NCBI GenBank assembly: GCA_009923375.1 | Contig: RFTO01000060.1 | Coordinates: forward strand, 1-6,664 | DNA: 6,664 nucleotides | Direction: 5' to 3' | Origin: Actinomycetota bacterium | Lineage (GTDB): Bacteria > Actinomycetota > Actinomycetes > S36-B12 > UBA5976 | Shown: positions 1 through 5,923 of the stretch, piece after piece | Layout: each line of letters starts with the position of its first letter | Position numbering within the stretch: the first letter of the stretch is position 1 | Position numbers and translations under genes: made by a program | The notes under the pieces: model-generated | Seen by the model: only the letters and a program-made list of their open reading frames with translations | Told to the model about the DNA's origin: nothing | The model's database searches: none

Positions 1-48
1 ATGAGCCTGTGCCGTCCTCGATAGGCGCTGGTGAACAGGCTTAAGCCC

Positions 49-543
49 CTAAGCGAAGTCCTCCGGCGTAATCGTGTCGAGAAACTCGCGGAATTTCTCC
101 ACATCTACCTCTGGCATGTCAGTGGCCTCGTCATCCGCGTCGTCGGCCACCACCGATGCCTCATCGAGCACATCGTCGGCAACGAAGATCGGTACATGCG
201 CTCTCAACGCCAGGGCGATGGCATCGGAGGCTCGACAATCAACCCGCTCATCGTTATCGAGCACTAACGCAGCATGAAAAACATTCTCCACAAGTGCAGT
301 GATCTCCACTTGACCAATTGCTCGCCCGCCGGCGACCTGCAAGGCTGCCAGCAGTAAGTCGTGTGTCAATGGGCGTGCGGATTCTTGGCCCTCCAGTGCC
401 CAGGCGATCGCGCCTGCCTCGACTTCTCCAACCCACACGGGCAGGAGCCTGGAGCCGCCCACCTCGCTAAGGAGGACCACGGGAGCATTATTTGGGACTT
501 GTGCTCTGATACCGAACACCTCGACGACGCGCATGACGGTCAC
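49..543 (-). CDS. DUF151 / bifunctional nuclease family protein
   Basis: A 164-residue protein of the DUF151 (bifunctional nuclease, BFN) family. Visible family features are the N-terminal strand VVEVFGIRAQVP (about 6-17), LLPVWVGEVEAGAIAWAL (33-50), RPLTHDLL (57-64) and the C-terminal core RASDAIALALRAHVPIF (104-120). An acidic linker follows (about 123-148), then a tail FREFLDTITPEDF (151-163) that is common in actinobacterial members. The biochemical role in actinobacteria is unsettled; nuclease activity is known from plant and thermophile relatives. It lies 27 bases after ftsR, matching the Rv1828-Rv1829 order, and is probably the last or nearly last gene of the operon here. The GTG start at 543 has an AGGG about 10 bases upstream. 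An ATG at 534 would give a more typical N-terminus (MRVVEV) but has no clear ribosome binding site. Family is certain, function is not. Confidence 0.93.
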   Translation of the reverse strand: MTVMRVVEVFGIRAQVPNNAPVVLLSEVGGSRLLPVWVGEVEAGAIAWALEGQESARPLTHDLLLAALQVAGGRAIGQVEITALVENVFHAALVLDNDERVDCRASDAIALALRAHVPIFVADDVLDEASVVADDADDEATDMPEVDVEKFREFLDTITPEDFA

Positions 544-570
544 AGTACGCGCACCCTGGAGATTGCGCTA

Positions 571-1284
571 TCAGCTGCTTACCGAACGGGTGACCGCATC
601 CCGCAATAACTCAGAGTGAAGCTGACCTGCAAGTGAGGTCATGGCGCGAGCCATCTCCTCACCCTGTGCTTGGTGCTCGGGACTTCTTTGGCTTGTGTAG
701 GGCGTCACAACCGCGGTAACCAACGACGCTTCGCGGTCCGCGGATACCTTGAATGTGCGCAGATGGCGCGGTTCGACGCCGTAGGCCTGCAGCTCAAATG
801 CCAGCATGCACACGCTTAAACCCGAACGGCCATAAAAGCCCCTGCTGTCTGCCTCGACAAGTCCGTACTGCTCCAGGGTGCGCAAGGCAGTCGCCGTGAC
901 TCCACTGGCTTCGAGTAGTTCTTCCTTGGTGAGACGCAAGGCGACAATCTCGCCTGACTCGCTTGAGTCGACGGACACAAGGGAACGAGGGGCTCGAGGT
1001 TTACCCTCCTTGGTCGGCTGTAGCCCCCGATCAAGGGCGTCAAGCTCTTCACGGATTACTTTCAAAGGCAAATAGCGGTCGCGTTGGGCTCGTAGGATGT
1101 AGCGCAAGCGCTCCATATCTGCATGACTGAACTTTCGGTAGCCCGAGGTCGTCCGCATCGGCATCACGAGTTCCTCAGCCTCGAGGAATCTGATCTTGCT
1201 GACAGTGACGTCAGGAAACTCCGCTTTCAACTCGGCAAGGACTTCACCGATATTCGCAAGATTGTCAGCAGCGCGGGCGTTCAT
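571..1284 (-). CDS. ftsR: MerR-family transcriptional regulator, FtsR type
   Basis: A 237-residue regulator. The N-terminal winged helix-turn-helix (about 10-85) contains EFPDVTVSKIRFLEAE (22-37), TTSGYRKF (45-52) and YLPLKVIREELDAL (71-84), the signature of the Rv1828/FtsR group rather than of metal-sensing MerR proteins. No cysteine-rich effector site is present; the only Cys is at 159. The C-terminal half (about 117-235) has a second helix-turn-helix-like region, LTKEELLEASGVTATALRTL (118-137), and a helical tail, as in this non-canonical group. The Corynebacterium glutamicum homologue activates ftsZ, so control of cell division is the likely role, by inference. The ATG overlaps the garA stop by four bases (ATGA) and has a strong GGGAGG six bases upstream, so translation is both coupled and independently primed. 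Assignment to the group is confident; the target genes cannot be seen here. Confidence 0.95.
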   Translation of the reverse strand: MNARAADNLANIGEVLAELKAEFPDVTVSKIRFLEAEELVMPMRTTSGYRKFSHADMERLRYILRAQRDRYLPLKVIREELDALDRGLQPTKEGKPRAPRSLVSVDSSESGEIVALRLTKEELLEASGVTATALRTLEQYGLVEADSRGFYGRSGLSVCMLAFELQAYGVEPRHLRTFKVSADREASLVTAVVTPYTSQRSPEHQAQGEEMARAMTSLAGQLHSELLRDAVTRSVSS

Positions 1285-1742
1285 TGACTGCCTCCCACGC
1301 GGAAAACGAAGTGGAACTTGCCTATCACCACAGTGTCGTTGTCACTCAAGTCCGCGGCATCCACTCGACGACCGTTCACGTAGGTGCCGTTCAAGCTTCC
1401 GCCGTCCTTGTAAGTCCAACCGTCCATGGTCCGGCAGAACTCGCCATGGTGTCGCGAGACTGTCACATCATCGAGAAAAACGTCCGTGCCAGCTGCCCTG
1501 CCTACTGTGACGACATCGCCTGCAGGCCCCATCAGCAAGAAGCGCTCACCTGCATTTGGTCCGGAGGTCACGACCAACGCCGACACATCAACAGGCAGAT
1601 CTGCAACCCCAGATGGTTCACCTACTCCGAGGATGTCCAGTGAACCTGTCTCAGCGGCTGCCAAGGCCAGGTTAAAACCGCAACCGGGGCAGAACTGAGC
1701 GTTGCGCGGCACATCGATTGAACAGCGCGGGCAATGACTCAT
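1281..1742 (-). CDS. garA: FHA-domain protein of the GarA/OdhI family with N-terminal zinc ribbon
   Basis: A 153-residue protein. Cys4, Cys7, Cys18 and Cys21 form a CX2C-X10-CX2C zinc ribbon. A short linker with ETGSLDIL (31-38) follows, then an FHA domain (about 54-150) with GPNAGERFLL (61-70), GR (81-82), FLDDVTVSRHHGEF (89-102), GSLNGTYVN (115-123) and IGKFHFVF (140-147). GarA/OdhI proteins are cytosolic switches: unphosphorylated, they bind and inhibit 2-oxoglutarate dehydrogenase and act on glutamate enzymes, and phosphorylation of an N-terminal Thr by PknB/PknG-type kinases makes the FHA domain bind its own tail. Here the usual ETTS is ETGS, and the ribbon replaces the usual acidic N-terminus. 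The ATG at 1742 is chosen because GAGGAGG lies eight bases upstream; the in-frame GTG at 1751 overlaps that ribosome binding site. The stop overlaps the ftsR start. Family is firm; retention of the switch is inferred. Confidence 0.94.
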   Translation of the reverse strand: MSHCPRCSIDVPRNAQFCPGCGFNLALAAAETGSLDILGVGEPSGVADLPVDVSALVVTSGPNAGERFLLMGPAGDVVTVGRAAGTDVFLDDVTVSRHHGEFCRTMDGWTYKDGGSLNGTYVNGRRVDAADLSDNDTVVIGKFHFVFRVGGSQ

Positions 1743-1750
1743 AGGTGGCA

Positions 1751-1757
1751 CCTCCTC
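1751..1757 (-). promoter_or_regulatory. Strong ribosome binding site that fixes the garA start
   Basis: GAGGAGG on the minus strand, eight bases before the ATG at 1742. It overlaps the alternative GTG at 1751, which therefore cannot use it. This decides in favour of the shorter 153-residue protein. Confidence 0.75.
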
Positions 1758-1765
1758 ATCGGTTA

Positions 1766-1795
1766 ACCCTAGAGGTTTCCTTGAGGCTTAGCCAA
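1766..1795 (-). promoter_or_regulatory. Candidate sigma70-type promoter for garA-ftsR-DUF151
   Basis: On the minus strand TTGGCT (1795-1790) and TAGGGT (1771-1766) are separated by 18 bases. They resemble -35 and TANNNT -10 boxes. Transcription would start near 1759 and leave a leader of about 17 bases that includes the GAGGAGG. The 81-base gap between gcvH and garA is one of the larger breaks in the cluster, consistent with an internal promoter. This is a motif match only. Confidence 0.3.
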
Positions 1796-1823
1796 GGGGG
1801 TCGTCCAGCCACCTGACGACGAA

Positions 1824-2204
1824 TTACTCCCCAAGTTCGGCTGCGTACTCCTGCGCGGTCAAAAGCCCAGCCATAGGGGCATCAACTTTGATGTCGCAGA
1901 GCCACCCGTCACCATACGGATCGGAGTTCATCAGCTCAGGCGAGGTTTCAACGGACTCGTTGCGGGCAGTAATCGTTCCGGCCAGGGGTGCGTAAATATC
2001 GCTGACACTCTTCGTGGATTCGACTTCGCCGATGGCTTGTCCGGCCGACACCGTGACTCCCACACTCGGCAAGGTGATGAAGACGATGTCACCTAGCGCA
2101 TCTTGTGCATGGTCGGTGATCCCGATCCGAACTGTGGACTCGTCGACAACCCGCACCCACTCGTGCTCGGATGTGTACTGAAGTGAGTCGGGGATATTGG
2201 ACAC
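1824..2204 (-). CDS. gcvH: Glycine cleavage system H protein
   Basis: A 126-residue lipoyl carrier protein, close to the usual length of about 125-130. It shuttles the aminomethyl group between the P, T and L proteins of the glycine cleavage system in the cytoplasm. The N-terminus IPDSLQYTSEHEWVR and the lipoyl site GEVESTKSVSDIYAP are both typical; the Lys of ESTKSVSDIYAP (residue 65) is the predicted lipoylation site. The later conserved segment LMNSDPYGDGWLCDIK is present. The start is taken as GTG at 2204, because GGGAGA lies just upstream and the product then begins (M)SNIPDSLQY as in most H proteins. An ATG at 2216 would add four residues but has a poorer ribosome binding site. No P, T or L gene lies in the window. 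It follows the second DUF881 gene by 48 bases, as in the mycobacterial cluster. Confidence 0.97.
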   Translation of the reverse strand: MSNIPDSLQYTSEHEWVRVVDESTVRIGITDHAQDALGDIVFITLPSVGVTVSAGQAIGEVESTKSVSDIYAPLAGTITARNESVETSPELMNSDPYGDGWLCDIKVDAPMAGLLTAQEYAAELGE

Positions 2205-2252
2205 TGTCTCTCCCATTCTTCGAAGCTCGCCTTGATGTGTGGGCAGCTCAGG

Positions 2253-2975
2253 CTAGCGCGCCACTTTACGCGCAGACAACGTCAGATGCGCGCTAGTTGC
2301 GACACGGACATTCGCACCTGCGATGGTCAAGGAATCAATAACCCCGCCAGGGATGCCTAAAGCGACAGCGATAGTTCGACCGTCGCCGATGGCGGCGATG
2401 CGATATGGCGGCCTCAGCGTGGTGCCGTCGACAATCAGTCCGCTGGTGGGGGCATCTGCGAACCAAGAATTGGCAACGACTCTCACCTGATTCACGGTGA
2501 TGGCCTCTGCGCCTGCATCACGCAGCTCTTGAACTGCGTCGAGAAACATCGAGCTAGGGATGAGAGCGTCGGGGTCCAAAACCGTGATGACCACCCCAGG
2601 TCCCTTGGCCGAGGTAGTCCCGGACAGGATCTTGAGCGCATTAAGTCGAAGGCGTGACTCTTTCAACGCCGCTTGCTTGGAGCCGGCGAGTAATTGCTCG
2701 CGTGTCACAGCGAGGCGCTCTTGTTCGTTCTCTAAGCGATGTTGACGTGCGGCGATGTTGTCGAGAATGGAAAGCAATTGATCTGGACGCGCTGATGTGA
2801 GTGAACTGGCACTGTGGCTGCCTTCCCATGCCGTCACGATTCCGAAACCCAAAGCCACTGCCAACAGAGAAGCCACCCAATGCCGCGGGCTGCCGTTAGG
2901 GCTAATGAGCATGCGCAGTCGAATTCTGGCCAGCCGTAAACGCGCAGTGGTCAGGAGTTCGTCGGGTCTAGTCAT
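2253..2975 (-). CDS. DUF881 membrane-anchored protein (canonical copy)
   Basis: A 240-residue protein of the DUF881 (YlxW/YlxX-like) family. It has a short basic cytoplasmic N-terminus, one membrane segment (about 33-50), a predicted coiled coil (about 65-118) and an extracytoplasmic DUF881 domain. Family motifs are intact: GPGVVITVLDPD (125-136), ELRDAGAEAITVNQVRV (150-166), RPPYRIAAIGDGRTIAVAL (188-206) and GGVIDSL (210-216). The molecular function is unknown; the genes often sit beside division or envelope genes in Gram-positive bacteria. The ATG overlaps the stop of sbp by four bases and no ribosome binding site is visible, so translation is probably coupled to sbp. It corresponds in position to Rv1825. 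The end is a TAG, 48 bases before gcvH. Confidence 0.92.
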   Translation of the reverse strand: MTRPDELLTTARLRLARIRLRMLISPNGSPRHWVASLLAVALGFGIVTAWEGSHSASSLTSARPDQLLSILDNIAARQHRLENEQERLAVTREQLLAGSKQAALKESRLRLNALKILSGTTSAKGPGVVITVLDPDALIPSSMFLDAVQELRDAGAEAITVNQVRVVANSWFADAPTSGLIVDGTTLRPPYRIAAIGDGRTIAVALGIPGGVIDSLTIAGANVRVATSAHLTLSARKVAR

Positions 2976-3304
2976 GCTTTGAAGAAATGGCGTCGGATTG
3001 CGGCAGCATTGGAGAAAATGCGCAAAGTCAAGATGATCACAATGCCAGTTGACATTTGAGACCCCACGCCGATGCTGTCACCGAGGAAGACCAGCATCGC
3101 AGCGATCGTCACATTCGATGCGAAGGAGATGATGAAGACCTTGTCGCTGAAAACACCATCGAAAACCGCGCGAATAGCGCCGAACACCGCGTCCAAGGCC
3201 GCTACGACTGCAATCGGTAGGTAGGGCTGCAGCCAGAAGGGGGCGTCGGGTCGAACAAAGATGCCAACCAAGATCCCAGCAAGCAGTCCTAGCGCTGGAA
3301 TCAT
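2972..3304 (-). CDS. sbp: Small basic membrane protein Sbp (DUF1290)
   Basis: A 110-residue multi-pass membrane protein. Hydrophobic segments lie at about 2-17, 28-45, 56-76 and 84-97. The DUF1290 signatures are LDAVFGAIRA (37-46), FASNVTIAAMLVFLGDSIGVG (61-81, with the conserved GD at 75-76) and LRIFSNAAAIRRHFF (94-108). In Bacillus, sbp lies next to ftsA-ftsZ; the function is not established. It is flanked on both sides by DUF881 genes, with ATGA overlaps at both ends, as in actinobacteria generally, which suggests that the three products are made in fixed proportion and act together in the membrane. A physical complex is an inference. Assignment to the family is confident. Confidence 0.93.
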   Translation of the reverse strand: MIPALGLLAGILVGIFVRPDAPFWLQPYLPIAVVAALDAVFGAIRAVFDGVFSDKVFIISFASNVTIAAMLVFLGDSIGVGSQMSTGIVIILTLRIFSNAAAIRRHFFKA

Positions 3305-4131
3305 CCGGACACCGCATATCTAACCGTCAGCATCCGCTCCGCTGCCGCTGGAATCGTCACGGTGCCAATCGTACGCGTAACTGACGCATCGCCCGCGGAT
3401 GCGAAGCTGCGAATCTTCGGCCACAACCGATTACTACGCTGCATTCCAGATGCGTCTGGGTAGACCGCGCACATGCGAACTGGTCGGGCGATGGGCGCAT
3501 AACCGACGAGCAGACTTGATCCCGCTCCACGTATGGCTGAGCGCGTTGATAGCCGGACGCTGTAGATGGCCACAGCTGCCGGGCGAGACCTCCACATCAT
3601 ATTGACCATCTGCTGGAATTGAGTGTCCTTCCAGCGGATTCGGTGGTCGTTCATCAGGAAGCACACGCCTTTGCCTGTGACGGCGCTGGCATCTGCGCGT
3701 CCTGTGTATCTGTCGAGAGCGCGGGTCAATGAGTCCCCGTCCTGAGTTTGAGCGATCAGCTCAGCCGCCAGCTGGCGATTGCCTTCCGCGGTGGCGGCAT
3801 TAGTGGCAATCAGGGCATCTGTTGCTGAGCGCGCTGCATCCACCCGGTTCGCGAGTTCGACCTTTGTGCGAGAGTCGTTTAACGAGCCGTGAGATTTTGC
3901 GATGGCCGAGTAAGTGAGGATGGCCGCGACGATCACAACCACAGGCATCGCTCGCCACAGATGCGAGGCGTACTCGCGGGAAAAGAACAGTCTCCAAGGG
4001 CGCGACTCCCTCACCTGTGCGGGCGCTGATGGGTAGTCGCTTAGCAAGGTATTCGAGATGACCTGGTCGAGCAGACGAACGCCAGTCGCGGCTGATTGTG
4101 TAGACGCGCTGTCATCAGCCTGAGGTGTCAC
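3301..4131 (-). CDS. DUF881 membrane-anchored protein (diverged copy)
   Basis: A 276-residue protein. About 60 N-terminal cytoplasmic residues precede one membrane segment (about 61-77), a probable helical linker (about 85-140) and an extracytoplasmic DUF881-like domain. Recognisable family positions are TGKGVCFLMND (152-162, normally GPGV), DTQFQQMVNMMW (169-180), AAVAIYSVRLSTRSAIRGAG (185-204), RPVRMCAVYPD (216-226, normally PYxIxAIGD) and a late AGDAS (246-250). Several usually conserved residues are changed, although the reading frame is intact and the gene keeps the place of Rv1823. The start is taken as GTG at 4131 because it overlaps the pgsA stop (GTGA); an open frame extending to 4233 would overlap pgsA by about 100 bases and is unlikely. 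The stop overlaps the sbp start. Function is unknown, but it probably works with Sbp and the second DUF881 protein. Confidence 0.88.
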   Translation of the reverse strand: MTPQADDSASTQSAATGVRLLDQVISNTLLSDYPSAPAQVRESRPWRLFFSREYASHLWRAMPVVVIVAAILTYSAIAKSHGSLNDSRTKVELANRVDAARSATDALIATNAATAEGNRQLAAELIAQTQDGDSLTRALDRYTGRADASAVTGKGVCFLMNDHRIRWKDTQFQQMVNMMWRSRPAAVAIYSVRLSTRSAIRGAGSSLLVGYAPIARPVRMCAVYPDASGMQRSNRLWPKIRSFASAGDASVTRTIGTVTIPAAAERMLTVRYAVSG

Positions 4132-4694
4132 GGGCGAGCATCCAAGCTGCGAATCGCCCTGATATACGAAACGCCGGCCACCCAATAGATAAGCGCTCCA
4201 GCGCACAAAAGCGTGATGGCGAGCATCCGCCACGCTGGATGCTCGGGGGTCAAGGTGCCAATGAGCGCTAGCGGGAATCCCGCAAATAGCACCGCCGTGC
4301 CCGTCTTACCCACGAAGGTCACTGGCATAGCCCATCGTCCGCGCTTACGAAGGGCTGGCAGCCACATAAGCAACATCACATCGCGGCCCAAGACAATCGC
4401 AACAATCCACCAAGGAAATGAGTGGCGGGCAGCGAGTGCAAAGACAAAAGCAATGATCGCAACCCGGTCTGCGAGGGGGTCGAGCAGGATCCCCAATTCA
4501 GACACTTGATTGAGCTTGCGGGCAAGGAACCCGTCCAGCCAGTCAGAGATGCCGGCGGCTGCAAGCAAGCACACTGCCAACACGTCATGCTGACCACCGG
4601 CGAGTAGCACCGCAGCGAAGGGCACAAGCAGAAGGCGCAAGGCTGACAATCCATTGGGGATCGTCAGCGCTTGCGCCTTCAGGCCACTGCGCAT
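4128..4694 (-). CDS. pgsA: CDP-alcohol phosphatidyltransferase (PgsA family)
   Basis: A 188-residue integral membrane enzyme. The complete CDP-alcohol phosphotransferase motif D-x2-DG-x2-AR-x8-G-x3-D-x3-D is present: Asp51, Asp54-Gly55, Ala58-Arg59, Gly68, Asp72 and Asp76. About six hydrophobic segments are visible (17-33, 37-50, 78-93, 94-115, 124-147, 154-178). Such enzymes transfer a phosphatidyl group from CDP-diacylglycerol to an alcohol: glycerol-3-phosphate in PGP synthase, phosphatidylglycerol in actinobacterial cardiolipin synthase. Position matches mycobacterial pgsA2 (Rv1822), whose substrate is less certain than that of pgsA3, so the symbol marks the family only. The ATG at 4694 has only a weak upstream purine stretch and lies 12 bases after the lipoprotein stop. 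The TGA stop overlaps the GTG of the DUF881 gene. Confidence 0.9.
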   Translation of the reverse strand: MRSGLKAQALTIPNGLSALRLLLVPFAAVLLAGGQHDVLAVCLLAAAGISDWLDGFLARKLNQVSELGILLDPLADRVAIIAFVFALAARHSFPWWIVAIVLGRDVMLLMWLPALRKRGRWAMPVTFVGKTGTAVLFAGFPLALIGTLTPEHPAWRMLAITLLCAGALIYWVAGVSYIRAIRSLDARP

Positions 4695-4706
4695 CTTGTT
4701 CAGTGG

Positions 4707-5270
4707 TCAGAGCTTGATTGAGTCGTGCACGTGAGCCGTGGAATACGTGGTCACGGACTTGTTTAACGCTGAAATTGCTTGAACCTTGCTCACCAGTGTC
4801 TTAAGGCTGGTCTTGTCGGTTCCCTTGACGATATTCGCCACGTTCATGTTGTCAGCAAAGTTGCCCAGGTCGACATAGGCCGCGCCCAGGTTCTTCATCT
4901 GCTTGTTCAAGGTTGCATTTGGGCTGTTCAGTGATTCGATACCCGCACCCGTGATCTTCATCAAGCGAGCGGAGCCCTTGATGCTTGAAAACAGGTTCAC
5001 CCTCCACGTGGCCTGATCCGCAGCCGAGGTGGTTGGTGCCTTGGTGCTGAGTGCCGTGGTCATGTTCTTCAACTCAGTCAAACCGTCGGTACGAAACTTC
5101 AAGAAACCGGAGAGAGTCATCCAGGTACCAAGGGTGGGGCCGGTGTTGGTTGCGGCAGCCTTAGTGGTCGTCGATGTGGTGGCAGAATTTGAGTTGCTGG
5201 CGCAACCAGCAACTGTGACTCCGCTGACACCGATGATGACGGCTGACACGATGCTCAATGAGCGACGCAT
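4707..5270 (-). CDS. Predicted lipoprotein of unknown family
   Basis: A 187-residue protein that I do not recognise. The N-terminus MRRSLSIVSAVIIGVSGVTV followed by AGC is a lipoprotein signal: basic start, hydrophobic core, and lipobox V-A-G-Cys with Cys23 as the predicted lipidated residue. A Ser/Thr/Asn/Ala-rich linker follows (about 24-46), typical of surface-anchored actinobacterial proteins. The rest (about 47-187) looks mostly helical and has no other cysteine, no membrane segment and no catalytic motif that I can see. The mature part is rich in Lys, Thr, Ser and Asn. The ATG at 5270 is preferred because it begins the signal peptide; a TTG at 5300 would place extra residues before it. 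It ends 12 bases before pgsA and may be co-transcribed with the envelope cluster, though it is not part of the cluster as I know it in mycobacteria. Confidence 0.82.
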   Translation of the reverse strand: MRRSLSIVSAVIIGVSGVTVAGCASNSNSATTSTTTKAAATNTGPTLGTWMTLSGFLKFRTDGLTELKNMTTALSTKAPTTSAADQATWRVNLFSSIKGSARLMKITGAGIESLNSPNATLNKQMKNLGAAYVDLGNFADNMNVANIVKGTDKTSLKTLVSKVQAISALNKSVTTYSTAHVHDSIKL

Positions 5271-5308
5271 GCTGTATCCAATCCATATGAGGGCTAACAA
5301 TCGTGCGC

Positions 5309-5314
5309 AGCATA
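5309..5314 (-). promoter_or_regulatory. Candidate -10 element for the lipoprotein-pgsA unit
   Basis: TATGCT on the minus strand, 38 bases before the lipoprotein ATG, flanked on both sides by GCGC (5305-5308 and 5315-5318). No good -35 box is visible at normal spacing. The 170-base region 5271-5440 must hold the promoter if the unit starts here, and this is the best hexamer seen. Confidence 0.25.
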
Positions 5315-5378
5315 GCGCAACGAATCTGAAAGAAACCTAAGACGCCACCACCACGAAGTGAGGTGTCCGCGGCCTTTT

Positions 5379-5406
5379 AATTAAAGCCCTCGGCGACCTG
5401 CTGGGC
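5379..5406 (-). terminator. Weak candidate intrinsic terminator of the YCII-domain gene
   Basis: On the minus strand GCCC (5406-5403) can pair with GGGC (5389-5386), with a short inner GG/CC pairing, followed directly by TTTAATT. It lies about 35 bases after the stop of the YCII-domain gene and before the next unit. The stem is short and the T tract is interrupted, so support is weak. Confidence 0.3.
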
Positions 5407-5440
5407 CCTTCTTTTACGCTCCGCCCTCCCTTATGGGGTT

Positions 5441-5803
5441 TTAGTCGCGGGTCGGGGGCGCAGGCTTGAACCTACGAACCTCCTGGGGCCAGCCACACGC
5501 CTGCGCGACCTTCCCCGCCCACATCTTGGCTGCAGAATCATCCACCACGTTGACCACCGTGAGCCCCCCAAGCCATGTGTCCCCGGCGGTGAACGGTCCG
5601 TCTGTGACCACCACTGCTTCGCTGGTTGGGTCGACACTGAAAGCCGCGGCTAAATCCTCCTCCAGCCCGCCAGCGAACACGAGGACTCCGGCTGCCCTCA
5701 TCTCGTCAAGGACGGCCCGCGCCAGTGGTCCACGCTGTTGAAACCATTCGCTTGAGTGCTCCCCAACCCATTGCTGGTTGAAGTAGATGGCGTATTCGGT
5801 CAT
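5441..5803 (-). CDS. YCII-related (DGPF domain) small protein
   Basis: A 120-residue protein of the YCII/DGPF group, which shares a ferredoxin-like fold. The signature VVVTDGPFT (64-72) with DGPF at 68-71 is followed by a conserved-type segment, WLGGLTVVNVVD (77-88). The N-terminal part, MTEYAIYF, is the usual first strand. In actinobacteria such genes often accompany ECF sigma factor genes, but none is visible here, and no enzymatic role is established for this group. The start at 5803 is supported by GGAGG seven bases upstream; the open frame continues to 5944 but that extension has no family similarity. It is a single-gene unit between the tRNA and the lipoprotein gene, with its own 162-base upstream region. 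Confidence 0.88.
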   Translation of the reverse strand: MTEYAIYFNQQWVGEHSSEWFQQRGPLARAVLDEMRAAGVLVFAGGLEEDLAAAFSVDPTSEAVVVTDGPFTAGDTWLGGLTVVNVVDDSAAKMWAGKVAQACGWPQEVRRFKPAPPTRD

Positions 5804-5901
5804 AACTCTGCCTCCATTGTGGTTCGATCTGCGTATTGGCTGGTCAGCTCTTGGATGTGCGCTCAGGCGGGGACAGGAAAATGGGGCTGCAGGCGAGAGG
5901 T

Positions 5902-5923
5902 AAGCACGACACATGTGGCGCTT
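5902..5923. repeat. Imperfect inverted repeat upstream of the YCII-domain gene
   Basis: A 22-base inverted repeat with arms AAGCACGACA and TGTGGCGCTT around a central CA; eight of ten arm positions pair. It lies 98 bases upstream of the YCII-domain start and 42 bases downstream of the tRNA. It could be an operator for the YCII gene or a hairpin at the end of the tRNA transcript. No T tract follows on either strand, so it does not look like an intrinsic terminator. Confidence 0.35.

Noticed and set aside
38..47. Palindrome GGCTTAAGCC next to the DUF151 stop
   Set aside because: It is a perfect ten-base palindrome but has no loop and no T tract, so it cannot form a normal terminator, and such short palindromes occur by chance.
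1284..1643. Plus-strand open frame of 119 residues opposite garA
   Set aside because: It is a shadow of the garA reading frame; the encoded peptide matches no family I know and the minus-strand FHA protein is clear.
1800..1820. Hairpin GTCGTC/GACGAC just after gcvH as a terminator
   Set aside because: The six-base stem is followed by a C run on the minus strand, not T, so intrinsic termination is not supported. It could still be a minor RNA structure.
4132..4233. N-terminal extension of the diverged DUF881 protein to a start at 4233
   Set aside because: It would overlap the end of pgsA by about 100 bases and has no family similarity. The GTG at 4131 gives the GTGA overlap seen in this cluster.
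5428..5443. CCC-TTAT-GGG followed by TTTT on the plus strand as a terminator
   Set aside because: The stem is only three or four bases and no plus-strand gene lies upstream.
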